From Candidatus Halocynthiibacter alkanivorans (GTDB taxonomy: Bacteria; Pseudomonadota; Alphaproteobacteria; Rhodobacterales; Rhodobacteraceae), in contig NZ_QOLB01000160.1 of assembly GCF_003333265.1 (NCBI RefSeq), positions 1-34,219 on the forward strand: a DNA stretch of 34,219 nt. Direction: 5' to 3'. The first letter of the stretch is position 1. Each line of letters starts with the position of its first letter. The translations under genes and the position numbers were made by a program. Below the pieces are notes generated by a model. That model saw nothing but the letters and a program-made list of their open reading frames with translations, did no database searches and was not told the origin of the DNA. Below are positions 16,298 to 25,150 of this stretch, piece by piece.

Positions 16298-16340
16298 CCA
16301 TTGCCAGGCCCCATGCATTCAGCATCGCGCCTGGCAATGG
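16298..16340. repeat. Perfect 12-bp inverted repeat downstream of rhaI
   Basis: CCATTGCCAGGC (16298-16309) and GCCTGGCAATGG (16329-16340) are exact reverse complements with a 19-base spacer that itself can pair ATGC with GCAT. No T-run follows, so it is not a standard intrinsic terminator. It could be a transcript-end stabiliser or a remnant mobile-element end. Confidence 0.55.
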
Positions 16341-16560
16341 CGATTGTATGAAAAAGAAATCCAAAGGATCAACTCAAAACCTGCGTTCCCACCGTTCCGG
16401 TTGTTTTGCGACCGTTTGTGCGGCCCTTCGATGAACTGATCTCGAATTTTGTGGGCCGATGCGCACGGAGACACGCTTCCTGGCGAGTTCGTCAAACTGG
16501 ATCTTATTCCATAAGATAAGCCCATCAAGTGTCTTGGCCGTTTGAGGCAAGATGCTCTTA

Positions 16561-16620
16561 CCAGAAGGGCGGAGTTCCGTCCTTCGCCGCGCGTCGCACC
16601 ATTGCCCGCTGTGCGGGACA
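16561..16620 (+). repeat. Dispersed intergenic repeat, copy C (3' part)
   Basis: It carries AGAAGGGCGGA, then GCCGCGCGTCGCACCA and GCCCGCTGTGCGGGACAAA, matching the 3' half of copy A at 5211-5273. The 5' half is missing or too diverged. Confidence 0.55.
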
Positions 16621-16667
16621 AACCTGACATTGCTTCGGCAAAGAACCCGTTGAATTAGGCGTTCGCC

Positions 16668-17588
16668 TCAGCGCCGCCGCAAAGTCCCAATTTCCTGGGT
16701 TTCCAGGGCCTCTATTCGTTTTGCGAAAGTTTCGAGAAATGCCATTGCAACATCCACGCGACGCGGGGTGAATCTGCGGTCGGGCCGCACAATGTGAATT
16801 GAACGGTCGGTGTGCCAGAAGTCATACAGAATCGGCGTCAGCGCCCCGTTAGAGAGCGTGTTTCCAAACCCTCCAACCGCCATGTAGGCAACGCCCAGCC
16901 CCCGGGCGCAGGCATCAAGTATTGCCGGTCCTGAATTCAGGCCAAGTCGCCCTGCAACAGTGACATCCAAAGGCTTGCCATTTTCCGCAAATCGCCATGC
17001 GTTGGAATGGGTCAGAATGCATTGATGATCCTTCAATTCAGTGGGATGCAGAGGTTCACCGTTCTTGGCCAGATATTCAGGCGACGCGGCTGCAACCCTT
17101 GTCCTCGAAGAAAGAGGCCGCGCTATCAGGCCGCTGCTTTGCATAGGGCCAGCCCTGATTGCGAAATCATACCCTTCGCGAAGAATATCAACCTGGCGTG
17201 CGTTGAAGTCGATCACAATTTCGACGTCCGGATGCTGAGCTGCCATTTCATTCATTGCAGGCCCAACAACCTGATCCGCGAAGGAACCGGAGAGCGCCGC
17301 AATCCGCAAACGACCGTCCAAATTGCGTTGAGCGCTCGACACTTCAGATAGCGCGGCTTCGAGATCGTCCGCGATTTTTCCGGAACTTTTGCTCAGGGTT
17401 TCTCCGGACTGTGTCAGGTGGACCGAACGTGTGTTTCTCTGGAAAAGCTTGGTGCCCAGCCGTGCTTCCAGCCGTGCAACCTGCCGGCTGACATGGGGAA
17501 CAGACACGCCCAGAATTTTCGCCGCGCCTGTGAACGACCCTGCGCGCACCACCGCAAGAAACTCGGTCAGTCCATCAAAATTCATCAT
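16668..17588 (-). CDS. LysR family transcriptional regulator
   Basis: This 306-residue LysR protein has its N-terminal HTH at residues 1-60 (FDGLTEFLAVVRAGSFTGAA, SVPHVSRQVARLEARLGTKL, FQRNTRSVHLTQSGE) and an inducer-binding domain from about 90 (GRLRIAALSGSFADQVVGPA). It is of the CrgA/DsdC-like single-regulator type common beside oxidoreductases. It is divergent from the Old Yellow Enzyme gene with a 98-base spacer holding inverted repeats, so that gene is the likely target. The start is one of two adjacent ATGs at 17588 and 17585. Confidence 0.9.
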   Translation of the reverse strand: MMNFDGLTEFLAVVRAGSFTGAAKILGVSVPHVSRQVARLEARLGTKLFQRNTRSVHLTQSGETLSKSSGKIADDLEAALSEVSSAQRNLDGRLRIAALSGSFADQVVGPAMNEMAAQHPDVEIVIDFNARQVDILREGYDFAIRAGPMQSSGLIARPLSSRTRVAAASPEYLAKNGEPLHPTELKDHQCILTHSNAWRFAENGKPLDVTVAGRLGLNSGPAILDACARGLGVAYMAVGGFGNTLSNGALTPILYDFWHTDRSIHIVRPDRRFTPRRVDVAMAFLETFAKRIEALETQEIGTLRRR

Positions 17589-17643
17589 TACCTCACAGTA
17601 ATAGTTTGTTACCGGATCGACATCTAGTGGAAGCTTTCGGTAA
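17587..17643. promoter_or_regulatory. Inverted repeats in the LysR/OYE spacer
   Basis: ATTAC-N6-GTAAT lies at 17587-17602, overlapping the regulator start codon. TTACCG at 17609-17614 is mirrored by CGGTAA at 17638-17643. Both share the TTAC/GTAA half-site. Such arrangements are typical LysR recognition and activation sites; binding is inferred. Confidence 0.4.
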
Positions 17644-17686
17644 TAACAATATTGCAGTCAGATGAAATGCAAAGGAGCGACAACAC

Positions 17687-18784
17687 ATGACCGCAACACT
17701 TTTTGACCCCATCCAACTGGGCGATTATTACCTGAAAAACCGCGTCTTTATGGCACCGATGACCCGGGCACGCACCGGACCGGCAGGCATACCAGATGAA
17801 CTTGTGGCGATCTATTATGCCCAACGGGCCAGCGCCGGTCTGGTCATCTCAGAAGCGACGGCAGTTCACCCGCGGGGAGATGGCTGGCCAGGCGCACCCG
17901 GTATTTATACCGATGAACAACAGGCGGGATGGGCAGCGGTTGCTGATGCTGTTCACGCTGAAGGCGGGCGCATCTTCATGCAAATCTGGCACATGGGACG
18001 GGCGGCCCTCTCCGAGAGCATCGAAGGGCAGAAACCTTTGGCGCCTTCTCCAGTCGCGGCAACAGGTGAAATCCCCAACAGCAAAGGTGTGCCAACCGCC
18101 TTTGACACTCCGGAAGCCATGTCCGCCGCTCAGATCAGGGAAGCCGTGTCGGCCTTCGCGACGGCAGCCCGCCGCGCAATCGATGCAGGTCTTGATGGTG
18201 TTGAAATCCACGCCGCCAACAACTTTCTGATCGACGCTTTCCTGCGGGATGGAAGCAACCGGCGAAGCGATGAATACGGCGGTTCAGTCGAAAACCGCAG
18301 CAGATTCCTGCTGGAAGTTGTTGATGCGGTCACTGCCGAGATTGGCGCGGGCAAGGTCGGCGTACGCTTTTCGCCCACCAATGCCGTCTTTGGAATCAGC
18401 GACGCCAATCCGGAGGCGATCTTCACTTACGCGGCGCGTCAACTCTCCAGACGCAACCTGGCATATCTGCACGTGCTTGAACCCGCGCTGGACAGCGGTA
18501 GCCCGATGTCTGCCGGTTTGCCGCTGCTCGCACCCGCCTTGCGGGAATCTTATGACGGGCTGATGATCCTGAATGGTTCACTCACACAACAAACTGGGCA
18601 ACGTGCTTTGACCTCCGACGCGGCGGACGCCATCGCATTCGGTGTTCCATTCATCTCAAACCCAGACCTTGTTGAACGGTTCAGAAACAACATCGCTCTG
18701 AGTAAGCCGAACCCGGACACATTTTATGGTGGCGGTGCAGAGGGATACACTGACTACCCGGCCAAAGAACTCGAAAGCGCGTAA
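17687..18784 (+). CDS. NADH:flavin oxidoreductase, Old Yellow Enzyme family (alkene reductase, NemA-like)
   Basis: This 365-residue FMN-dependent TIM-barrel ene-reductase has the usual family length. The opening LFDPIQLGDYYLKNRVFMAPMTRAR is standard. The substrate-anion-binding pair is present in EIHAANNFLIDAFLRDGSN (His and Asn), followed by RRSDEYGGSVENRSRFLLEVVDAV. IFMQIWHMGRAA provides the flavin-contact region. Members reduce alpha,beta-unsaturated carbonyls, nitrate esters and maleimides, often under control of an electrophile-sensing regulator. The LysR next door is the candidate regulator. A clear stem-loop terminator follows. Confidence 0.92.
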   Translation: MTATLFDPIQLGDYYLKNRVFMAPMTRARTGPAGIPDELVAIYYAQRASAGLVISEATAVHPRGDGWPGAPGIYTDEQQAGWAAVADAVHAEGGRIFMQIWHMGRAALSESIEGQKPLAPSPVAATGEIPNSKGVPTAFDTPEAMSAAQIREAVSAFATAARRAIDAGLDGVEIHAANNFLIDAFLRDGSNRRSDEYGGSVENRSRFLLEVVDAVTAEIGAGKVGVRFSPTNAVFGISDANPEAIFTYAARQLSRRNLAYLHVLEPALDSGSPMSAGLPLLAPALRESYDGLMILNGSLTQQTGQRALTSDAADAIAFGVPFISNPDLVERFRNNIALSKPNPDTFYGGGAEGYTDYPAKELESA

Positions 18785-18796
18785 AAACTTAGATCA

Positions 18797-18838
18797 TTCA
18801 GCCGCGCCTTGTTTCAAAGCGTGCGGCTGAACGGTTTT
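18797..18838 (+). terminator. Intrinsic terminator after the OYE gene
   Basis: A perfect 9-bp stem, TTCAGCCGC (18797-18805) with GCGGCTGAA (18823-18831), is followed by CGGTTTT. It begins 13 bases after the stop codon. Confidence 0.65.
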
Positions 18839-19363
18839 CGGTGCACCGGGTCATTTCATTTCAGTGACTGCCCGAGCACGAACTTGCCGGCTTAGGATGT
18901 GGCCTGAAACTCACCCAGACGCCTTACCGCAATCCTTCCGCCACTTTTGGGTTTGATCTGATCAAGCACATGCGCTTTCCACTCGGTGCTCACTGACCAA
19001 TTGTGGGACAACCCACTTCGGCGCCAATTCACAGCGAGCTGCTCGATAGACCAAAATAGGGAAGCCGTTTTACCGCGCGGGTGAAGTCTATGAACAGCAG
19101 GAATAGTCCGGAAATAGCCGTGGCCCAACCGCGGCATTATCCGCACAGCAGTCGTTAGAACAAAACGCAGCGAACGGCTGGTCAGGGCCGTTCGTGACAG
19201 TGATGGCAGAGGGAAATGGTCCGATTGCTGCACTGCGCGCATTTCGGCAATATGGGCGGAGAGCCGCCATTCGCTGGGCGTCGCATCAACGCCTGTTGTG
19301 CGGACCGAGCCGCCGTTGACTAATGGCTGCTCCTGGATCTGGTCAGCTTTTCTTTTCCAATGC
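18839..19363. other. Gene-poor spacer of about 525 bases
   Basis: The right half is the largest copy of the dispersed repeat (19141-19320). The left half has an open minus-strand frame, about 18892-19242, with a non-repetitive stretch (TEWKAHVLDQIKPKSGGRIA). I could not assign it to a family and it runs into the repeat, so it may be a gene relic. Confidence 0.4.
19141..19320 (+). repeat. Dispersed intergenic repeat, copy B (longest)
   Basis: It runs from CCGCACAGCAGTCGTT through AACGCAGCGAACGGCTGG, GCCGTTCGTGACAG, ATGGCAGAGG, TGGTCCGATTGCTGCAC and GAGCCGCCATTCGCTG to TGTGCGGACCGAGCCGCC. Other copies match different portions of it, so it serves as the reference copy. Its ATG opens a frame of roughly 38 residues. 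Confidence 0.65.
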
Positions 19364-20047
19364 TTAGAGCTCTTTCGTAGAAACGGTTGCGTGCTTTTGC
19401 GTCTCTTCCCAACGGGCTATCAGTGCGCAGCCCAGCCCATCAAATCCGTCTTTGAGAAACTCGCATCCTACAACGCGGTCCAGGCGGAAATGGCGCAGAT
19501 CGCGACGAAGCTCACACCATCCTGCAAGCATTGCGGTATCCACATAGTAGATTAGAACAAGCGGCCAGACGACACGCCCGGTAGGCGCGCCATTGGCGTC
19601 TTCGTAGTTCAGACTGATTTTGCGTTCGTTTCGTATGGCCGACCGTAAAGTGGACATGTCAACGGCAGGCGCCGCCACGACACCCCAGGAAGAGGCTATA
19701 AGCCTTTGTGTGCCAGGGGCTGCCTCGCTCAATTTTCGGGACGCCCGCTTTGCCGCGCGCCAAAGCCCAATGTCACCGGTCCGGGCGACCATGCTGAGGC
19801 CGACAGCCACAGCCTCGGCTTCATCAATATCAAAATTAATCGGAGGCAGGTCATAACCCTTGCGCATGACATAGCCGACGCCCGGCTCACCGAGGATGGG
19901 CGTTTGCATGGATTGCAGGGTTGCAATATCCCGATAGATCGTCCGTCGAGAGACCTCCAGCTCCTCGGCCAGTTCCCGAGCAAGAAGCGGGCGCTTTGCA
20001 TGCCTGAGAAGTTGGATGATTTCAAAGAATCTGGTGGTCTTTCCCAT
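19364..20047 (-). CDS. YafY-type transcriptional regulator (HTH_11 + WYL domain)
   Basis: This 227-residue regulator has an N-terminal helix-turn-helix (KTTRFFEIIQLLRHAKRPLL, ARELAEELEVSRRTIYRDI) followed by a WYL domain at about residues 135-215 (ISLNYEDANGAPTGRVVWPL, VLIYYVDTAMLAGWCELR, FRLDRV). It is divergent from an EamA transporter with a 105-base spacer, so that gene is the probable target. WYL domains sense nucleic acid or other ligands. The signal here is unknown. Confidence 0.9.
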   Translation of the reverse strand: MGKTTRFFEIIQLLRHAKRPLLARELAEELEVSRRTIYRDIATLQSMQTPILGEPGVGYVMRKGYDLPPINFDIDEAEAVAVGLSMVARTGDIGLWRAAKRASRKLSEAAPGTQRLIASSWGVVAAPAVDMSTLRSAIRNERKISLNYEDANGAPTGRVVWPLVLIYYVDTAMLAGWCELRRDLRHFRLDRVVGCEFLKDGFDGLGCALIARWEETQKHATVSTKEL

Positions 20048-20152
20048 AGGTTCGCCCCGGTGTTTTGCATGAAACGATCAAAACACTGCTGACACATAGT
20101 TGGCAACAGCATTGGAGTATCTCCCCAGGCAAACATATAACGGAGTTCTTTC

Positions 20153-21010
20153 ATGTCTTTATCCCAGCACACAGCTTCTGCCCGCAACAACGGCGTTTCT
20201 CTTGTGATTATCTCGGCGTTGGTTTTCAGCACTGCAGGGGTTTTCACCAATGGCGTTGAGACCGACGCATGGGGGGTGATTTTCTGGCGAGGAGTGGCCG
20301 CAGCGGGCTTTACGCTGCTCTATATGGGAGCACGAGGAACGCTTGGCAGAGAAATTCGGGCGTTCGGGAAACCTGCGCTTCTTGTCACCTGTCTGATGGC
20401 GGCGGGCACGGCAGCCTTTATCCCTGCCTTCAAGCTGAGCAGCGTCGCGAATGTCGCACTGATTTACGCGGCCGCGCCGTTTGTCGCCGCCGGGTTGTCC
20501 TGGATGTTCATCAGGGAGGCCCCGGCACGAACTGTTATCATCGCCAGCATTGCTGCTTTTGCGGGCGTCCTGACAATCGTGTCCGGCTCTGTCGGCCAGC
20601 CACAACTCACAGGCGATGCGTTGGCCCTGTTCATGACCCTGATGATGGCCGGAACTATGGTGGTCTATCGTGCGCGGCCCGGGACCACGGCGGCTTTACC
20701 GGCGGCGCTGTCGTCCATCGCCCTGCTGCCCCTGGCGGCAATATTTGGCCAACCGTTTGAGATCCCTGCCAGTGAACTTCCTGTCTTGGTCCTGTTCGGG
20801 CTGGTTTTTGCAGTGGCATCTGTCACGCTTTCGGAGGGAGCCAGGCGGCTGCCGTCCGCCGAGACTGCATTGCTCTCGGCGCTTGAAGTACCGCTTGCTC
20901 CGATCCTGGCATGGGCGGTCCTGTCTGAAATACCTTCACTGCGGATTCTTGGCGGCGGTGCCGTTATTTTCCTCGCCGTCATCTGGTCCCAGCCCCGCAA
21001 GACCAACTAG
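20153..21010 (+). CDS. EamA/DMT family transporter
   Basis: This 285-residue integral membrane protein is a drug/metabolite transporter with two EamA repeats and about ten hydrophobic segments. It starts VSLVIISALVFSTAGVFTNG, with VIFWRGVAAAGFTLLYMGAR in the first repeat. The second repeat holds LFGLVFAVASVTLSEGARR and LPSAETALLSALEVPLAPIL, the last being the typical EamA loop. GGAG precedes the ATG by eight bases. It is probably an exporter of amino acids or related small metabolites. Regulation by the divergent WYL protein is inferred. Confidence 0.92.
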   Translation: MSLSQHTASARNNGVSLVIISALVFSTAGVFTNGVETDAWGVIFWRGVAAAGFTLLYMGARGTLGREIRAFGKPALLVTCLMAAGTAAFIPAFKLSSVANVALIYAAAPFVAAGLSWMFIREAPARTVIIASIAAFAGVLTIVSGSVGQPQLTGDALALFMTLMMAGTMVVYRARPGTTAALPAALSSIALLPLAAIFGQPFEIPASELPVLVLFGLVFAVASVTLSEGARRLPSAETALLSALEVPLAPILAWAVLSEIPSLRILGGGAVIFLAVIWSQPRKTN

Positions 21011-21126
21011 GATCAATAGCGAAGGTGGTTATTCGCGCTTAACATAAATCGATCATTTTGGGTTCGCTCCAAACATTGCGCGGGACCCGATGTACTCACA
21101 TCGTTCACTTATCGGAGGATCCTGAC

Positions 21127-21678
21127 ATGGCGACAGGACATAAATTGAATAGAACTCTCCGGGGGTTCATTGAGAGGCAGCCTGTCTTTTTCGTAGCGAC
21201 AGCGGATCAAACAGGGCGCGTGAATGTGTCTCCAAAAGGTATGGACACCCTCAGAATCGAAGACGACAACAGAATTGTCTGGCTCAACCTGAGTGGCAGC
21301 GGCAATGAAACTGCAGCGCATGTGCAAGCCACTGGCCGCATGACACTGATGTTCTGCGCTTTCGAAGGCAACCCAATGATTCTGCGCGTTTACGGACAAG
21401 CAAAAACCTACCATCCGCGCGATGATGAGTGGAGTTCTTTAGCTTCAGAATTCCCCAAATTGGCAGGCAGTCGTCAGATATTTGAATTGGACATAGATCT
21501 CGTTCAAACGTCGTGCGGGACAGGCGTGCCAGTCTTAGAGTTCCGCAAATCTCGCGGAGAAGTGGACCTGGAACCTTACTATGCCGAGTTGGGCAGTGAT
21601 GGCGTCCGGGAGTTTTGGCAGCGCAAAAACGTTGAGACGATCGACGGTCGGCCCACGGGCATACTAAAAGATTTGTGA
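21127..21678 (+). CDS. Pyridoxamine 5'-phosphate oxidase-like (PPOX) family flavoprotein
   Basis: This 183-residue split-barrel protein has the PPOX-like putative FMN-binding signature RQPVFFVATADQTGRVNVSPKG near residues 17-38, then WLNLSGSGNETAAHVQATGR and FCAFEGNPMILRVYGQAKTY. The start at 21127 follows GGAGGA; an upstream in-frame ATG is less likely. Members of this group are annotated as general-stress or F420/FMN-binding proteins with unknown substrates. True PdxH is longer and has other residues. It has its own 116-base upstream region. Confidence 0.9.
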   Translation: MATGHKLNRTLRGFIERQPVFFVATADQTGRVNVSPKGMDTLRIEDDNRIVWLNLSGSGNETAAHVQATGRMTLMFCAFEGNPMILRVYGQAKTYHPRDDEWSSLASEFPKLAGSRQIFELDIDLVQTSCGTGVPVLEFRKSRGEVDLEPYYAELGSDGVREFWQRKNVETIDGRPTGILKDL

Positions 21679-22054
21679 ACGCGAATGTAACTGCTCCTGT
21701 CGCCGGTATTGGTCAAGATAAGAACGCATTTGAATTTGTTAAGCGGACATTGGCTGCAGTCTGATCGAAGGTCGGTTATGGACCGTTCGAGACGGTTATT
21801 CTCGGCGTGGATCGCATCGAGGACGTGCGGCGGGCACAGATCCTGGCCCGCGCCACGTGCATGGTCTGCGGGCGGCGCGGCGCAGTTGATTTCAGGCAGC
21901 TATGGGCAACACCGCCGCCGCCACCCAGCGCCAACGAGTGAACAGTCAAAAAGTGCAGTATTCAAATATTTTTGCGTCAGAAGGTAAAGCCCCGACTCGT
22001 TCGCCGGGACTCTTGTCGTTTGTGGGTGCGCCAGTTTGGGCGGCAGAACTAAGT
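21679..22054. other. 376-base spacer with a possible gene relic
   Basis: A plus-strand frame from 21765 to 21941 without a start codon reads ETVILGVDRIEDVRRAQILA, then ARATCMVCGRRGAVDFRQLW. The CxxC-like core resembles small zinc-ribbon proteins of alphaproteobacteria. It could be the decayed end of such a gene. The right edge holds the terminator of the large minus-strand gene. Confidence 0.3.
21988..22011 (-). terminator. Possible terminator of the HYR/autotransporter gene
   Basis: AGTCCCG and CGGGGCT (minus-strand sense) form a 7-bp stem with one G-T pair and a ten-base loop. The stem is followed by TTTACC, so the U-tract is weak. It lies about 43 bases after the stop. Confidence 0.4.
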
Positions 22055-25000
22055 TCAGAAGGCCATCGAGTACCCGAGACTGACAGAAACCGCCTCATAG
22101 CCGCCATCGCCAATCCCGTCATACGACATGCCAAAATCGAACGCCCCGCCATTCTCGGAGACGAGCGTACCACCGAGCCCTAAACGTGCCCGAAATCCAT
22201 TGTCGACGGTGCTTTGCGATACGCCCTGACCGCTTGCCTCAAAAGTCCAGATCCCCTCGAGAGAAACATACTGGCTGCCGTGGCCGGCCGGATCAGTCCA
22301 GGTAAACTTCGCCCCTGCTTCGAAGTCGCCAACGCTGGATTGTTGCGAAGCAATCGTTACACCCAACCCGTCAACATATGAATCTGAGGTCTCTTCGAAG
22401 TAGTTCAAAGATATGCCGGGCTGGATGGTCATCTGACCGCGATCGACATTGCCGAAGAGACCAACTCTGACCAACCAGCGTTCGGAACCGAATTCGTCGG
22501 TATATGTCCCAAGCGGAGAGATTTCATTTTCAGCCTGACCGTATTTCAACGCCGCATCAATATACAGATTGTCCTCAAGGCGCGCAGTATAGTAGGGGCC
22601 AAACATCCAACCAGCGCCTTCAGTTGTTGCAGTTGAACCAAGGGTGTCTTCCTTAACTTTATCGATCTGCAGACCAAAGCCAAGGATCGCATTTGAGTTG
22701 ATCATGTAATCTGCGCCAGCGTGCAAAATTGCGAAGTCGCCTTCCCCGGTGGACGTTTCGTAGCGGCTGAAATACGCCTCTCCCCAAATATCCCAGTCAG
22801 AGTATGCACTCGATGCATCATGGCTGCTGCTTTTGGACGAGAAGGACAATCGGACGTCCTGTTCGGACACCTGAACACCAACCGGAGATACGCCAGTCAG
22901 CAAAGTGTGCCCATTCATGCTGACGACAGTGGCGTTTCTTTCGCCACGCAGCCTTGCAATCCGGCGGCCTTGACCCGGCAGGTTCGCCACGATCTGACGG
23001 GCCCTGTTGTCAAGAAAGTGCTGAATCTGTTCTCCTGTTTGCTCCGCGCTGTTCAACGCGGCCAGTGTGCAGGTGTAGGACTGGCCTCGCGTAAACGAGA
23101 GGCTGAGTTGCCGGGTTCCGATATCTACGGTACCGCTGGGCGAGCTACAGCTTGCCGCGGTCACTGCAAAGCCCGAAGGAAGTGTGTAGTTCACGGTATA
23201 TGATCCCGGCACAACGTTCAGTGACGCGGAACTGCCAGTCCCGCCGGAGACATTCACCGCGGTGTTGAGCGCCGTGGTGGCTGACGTAAAACTTATTGTT
23301 CCGTCATCGTCAGAATTCACGACAAATGTCACCGTACCAGGCGGTATAAGCGCAACATTCACATAGAACTGCAAAACGGAGGTAAGACCCGCTGCATCGC
23401 GGGCTTCGAACTCTACCAATGTCGAACCAACCGAAAAGGCCGAGCCGGAAACTGGCCCGGTGATCTGAGTGACCGTCACCGCACCAGAATTGTCCGTCGC
23501 CGCAGGTGTTGGGAAAGTCACAACTGCGGAAGTCAGGTCGAAGTCGATTTCGACATCGATGTCTGGCTGCGAAGAGGTAAAGACAGGCGCCTGATTGTCC
23601 GAAACCGTAACGGTGAACGTTTCGCTCGCTGAATTGGTTGCTACATCGGTGGCCGAAACACTGATCGTTGTGGTTCCGATCGGAAAAGCCGAACCGCTGT
23701 TCAGGCCGGATGTCGGGCTACTGGTCACCACCGGTGTGAGAGGACCATCGACCGCGTCAGTGGCTGAAACCGCAAACGACACCACAGCCGTTGGCAGCCC
23801 TGAATCGGTATCCACCGCGATATTTGCCGGGACCGAGACAACCGGCTTTTCATTGTCGCTCACCGTCACCGTAAAGCTGCCACTGCCGGTGTTGCCGGCA
23901 GCATCCGCAGCCGTATGTGTTACCGTGGTTGTCCCGACTGAAAAGGCGGCCCCGGACACCAGCCCGGTGCTCAAAGTCGGACCGGATGTAACGCCCACAT
24001 TGTCCGACGCGGTCACCGCATAGGTCACAACAGCCGTTGACTGTCCTGCATCAGTGCTGACGCTGATATTTGCGGGAACGTTTACGACTGGATTTTCACC
24101 GTCGTTCACCGTGACAGTAAAACTCTCAGTCTGCAAATTTCCCACAGCATCTGAAGCGGTATGTGTCACCGTAGTTGTTCCGACCGGGAATGCAGAACCA
24201 GAGGCCAGCCCTGCTGTCCGGGCCGGACCGGACGTGACCGAGACATTGTCTGTGGCCGTCACCGTATAGCTCACCACTGCGGTTGTTTGCCCGGCATCCG
24301 TGGCGACGGTAATATTTGAGGGCACTGATATCGAAGGTTTTTCATCGTCGCTCACCGTCACGGTAAAGCTGCCGCTGCCGGTGTTGCTGGCAGCATCCGC
24401 AGCCGTGTGCGTTACTGTTGTTGTCCCGATCGGGAAGCTGGCTCCGGACGCAAGCCCAGCCGTTCTCGTCGGGCCAGATGTAACACCCACATTGTCCGAT
24501 GCGGTCACCGAATAGGTCACAACGGCCGTGGACTGTCCTGCATCCGTACCCACGTTGATATTTGAGGGTACGCTTACTATGGGATCGGTTGAATCGGCGG
24601 GGGAAGACCCTCCGGATAGCGACGAACAATCCGCAGTATAGTTGCCGCCTCCCGCTGGATCAAACGGCGCAGAAGTTACCAAAGCAGCTCCGGCGGGAAC
24701 GGTAGGAGACGTACCGACTCCAGTCGTATTGCTTTCGAAAATCTGCAAGCGAAACGGCCGTTGCACAGGGGCAACCAGTGTGTCTGACGTCGCCGGAAAG
24801 TTCGGGTCGGCACCGACTTTCATGGACACTGAAGTATTCAGTGTAGAACCATTGGCGACTGTGAAACCGCCACTGGAAATAATATTGTCAAGCGCGTCCA
24901 CCATCCGGAATACAAATCGGTCAATATTTGGATTTCCAGCGGGGGCAGCATCCGTTTGCGTTCCGGTAACATCAAACGCAAACGTCACAGTGGTGCCAAT

Positions 25001-25150
25001 ACAGTTAGCAGTGTTCCCAGTGGCACCAGACGTGCTGGCTGATGTTGCCGTGATTGCGTGCCCCGGTCCGGAGAGGGAAAGAGATGCTAATGCCCCAAAC
25101 GTCAGATGCTTCGCTGAATTGCTCAGCGTTCGCGCCAAATTCCCAAACAT
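22055..25150 (-). CDS. HYR-repeat autotransporter-like outer-membrane/surface protein
   Basis: This 1031-residue surface protein has an N-terminal signal peptide of about 32 residues (ending GPGHA), a unique domain at about 33-185, and five tandem HYR (immunoglobulin-like) repeats at about 188-268, 269-351, 352-433, 434-518 and 519-598. A beta-sandwich, prealbumin-like domain (605-697) follows, then a helical linker (EQTGEQIQHFLDNRARQIVA), and a C-terminal beta-barrel from about 785 ending in SVSLGYSMAF with a terminal Phe. The final domain fits an autotransporter barrel, so the repeats would be displayed outside. HYR domains suggest adhesion, but the partner is unknown. Repeats 1 and 3 are more alike than 1 and 2. 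AGGTGG precedes the ATG. Confidence 0.82.
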   Translation of the reverse strand: MFGNLARTLSNSAKHLTFGALASLSLSGPGHAITATSASTSGATGNTANCIGTTVTFAFDVTGTQTDAAPAGNPNIDRFVFRMVDALDNIISSGGFTVANGSTLNTSVSMKVGADPNFPATSDTLVAPVQRPFRLQIFESNTTGVGTSPTVPAGAALVTSAPFDPAGGGNYTADCSSLSGGSSPADSTDPIVSVPSNINVGTDAGQSTAVVTYSVTASDNVGVTSGPTRTAGLASGASFPIGTTTVTHTAADAASNTGSGSFTVTVSDDEKPSISVPSNITVATDAGQTTAVVSYTVTATDNVSVTSGPARTAGLASGSAFPVGTTTVTHTASDAVGNLQTESFTVTVNDGENPVVNVPANISVSTDAGQSTAVVTYAVTASDNVGVTSGPTLSTGLVSGAAFSVGTTTVTHTAADAAGNTGSGSFTVTVSDNEKPVVSVPANIAVDTDSGLPTAVVSFAVSATDAVDGPLTPVVTSSPTSGLNSGSAFPIGTTTISVSATDVATNSASETFTVTVSDNQAPVFTSSQPDIDVEIDFDLTSAVVTFPTPAATDNSGAVTVTQITGPVSGSAFSVGSTLVEFEARDAAGLTSVLQFYVNVALIPPGTVTFVVNSDDDGTISFTSATTALNTAVNVSGGTGSSASLNVVPGSYTVNYTLPSGFAVTAASCSSPSGTVDIGTRQLSLSFTRGQSYTCTLAALNSAEQTGEQIQHFLDNRARQIVANLPGQGRRIARLRGERNATVVSMNGHTLLTGVSPVGVQVSEQDVRLSFSSKSSSHDASSAYSDWDIWGEAYFSRYETSTGEGDFAILHAGADYMINSNAILGFGLQIDKVKEDTLGSTATTEGAGWMFGPYYTARLEDNLYIDAALKYGQAENEISPLGTYTDEFGSERWLVRVGLFGNVDRGQMTIQPGISLNYFEETSDSYVDGLGVTIASQQSSVGDFEAGAKFTWTDPAGHGSQYVSLEGIWTFEASGQGVSQSTVDNGFRARLGLGGTLVSENGGAFDFGMSYDGIGDGGYEAVSVSLGYSMAF
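23357..24589 (-). repeat. Tandem HYR-encoding DNA repeats (about 82-85 codons each)
   Basis: Five units encode the HYR domains. Unit 1 and unit 3 share long near-identical stretches: compare 23996-24065 with 24488-24557, about 492 bases (two units) apart. This indicates a past two-unit duplication and potential for length variation by recombination. Confidence 0.65.

Larger units (their letters stand above)
16185..16667. other. 483-base spacer after rhaI without a recognisable gene
   Basis: It contains a perfect 12-bp inverted repeat (16298-16340) and a copy of the dispersed repeat (16561-16620). No protein similarity or start-site signal was seen in any frame. Confidence 0.5.

Noticed and set aside
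18892-19242. 116-codon minus-strand frame
   Set aside because: Part of it is repeat sequence and the rest matches no family known to me. It is noted only as a possible relic.
22055-25150. CRISPR-like array in the HYR region
   Set aside because: The repeated DNA has a coding period of about 246-255 bases and encodes HYR domains. There are no short repeats with unique spacers.
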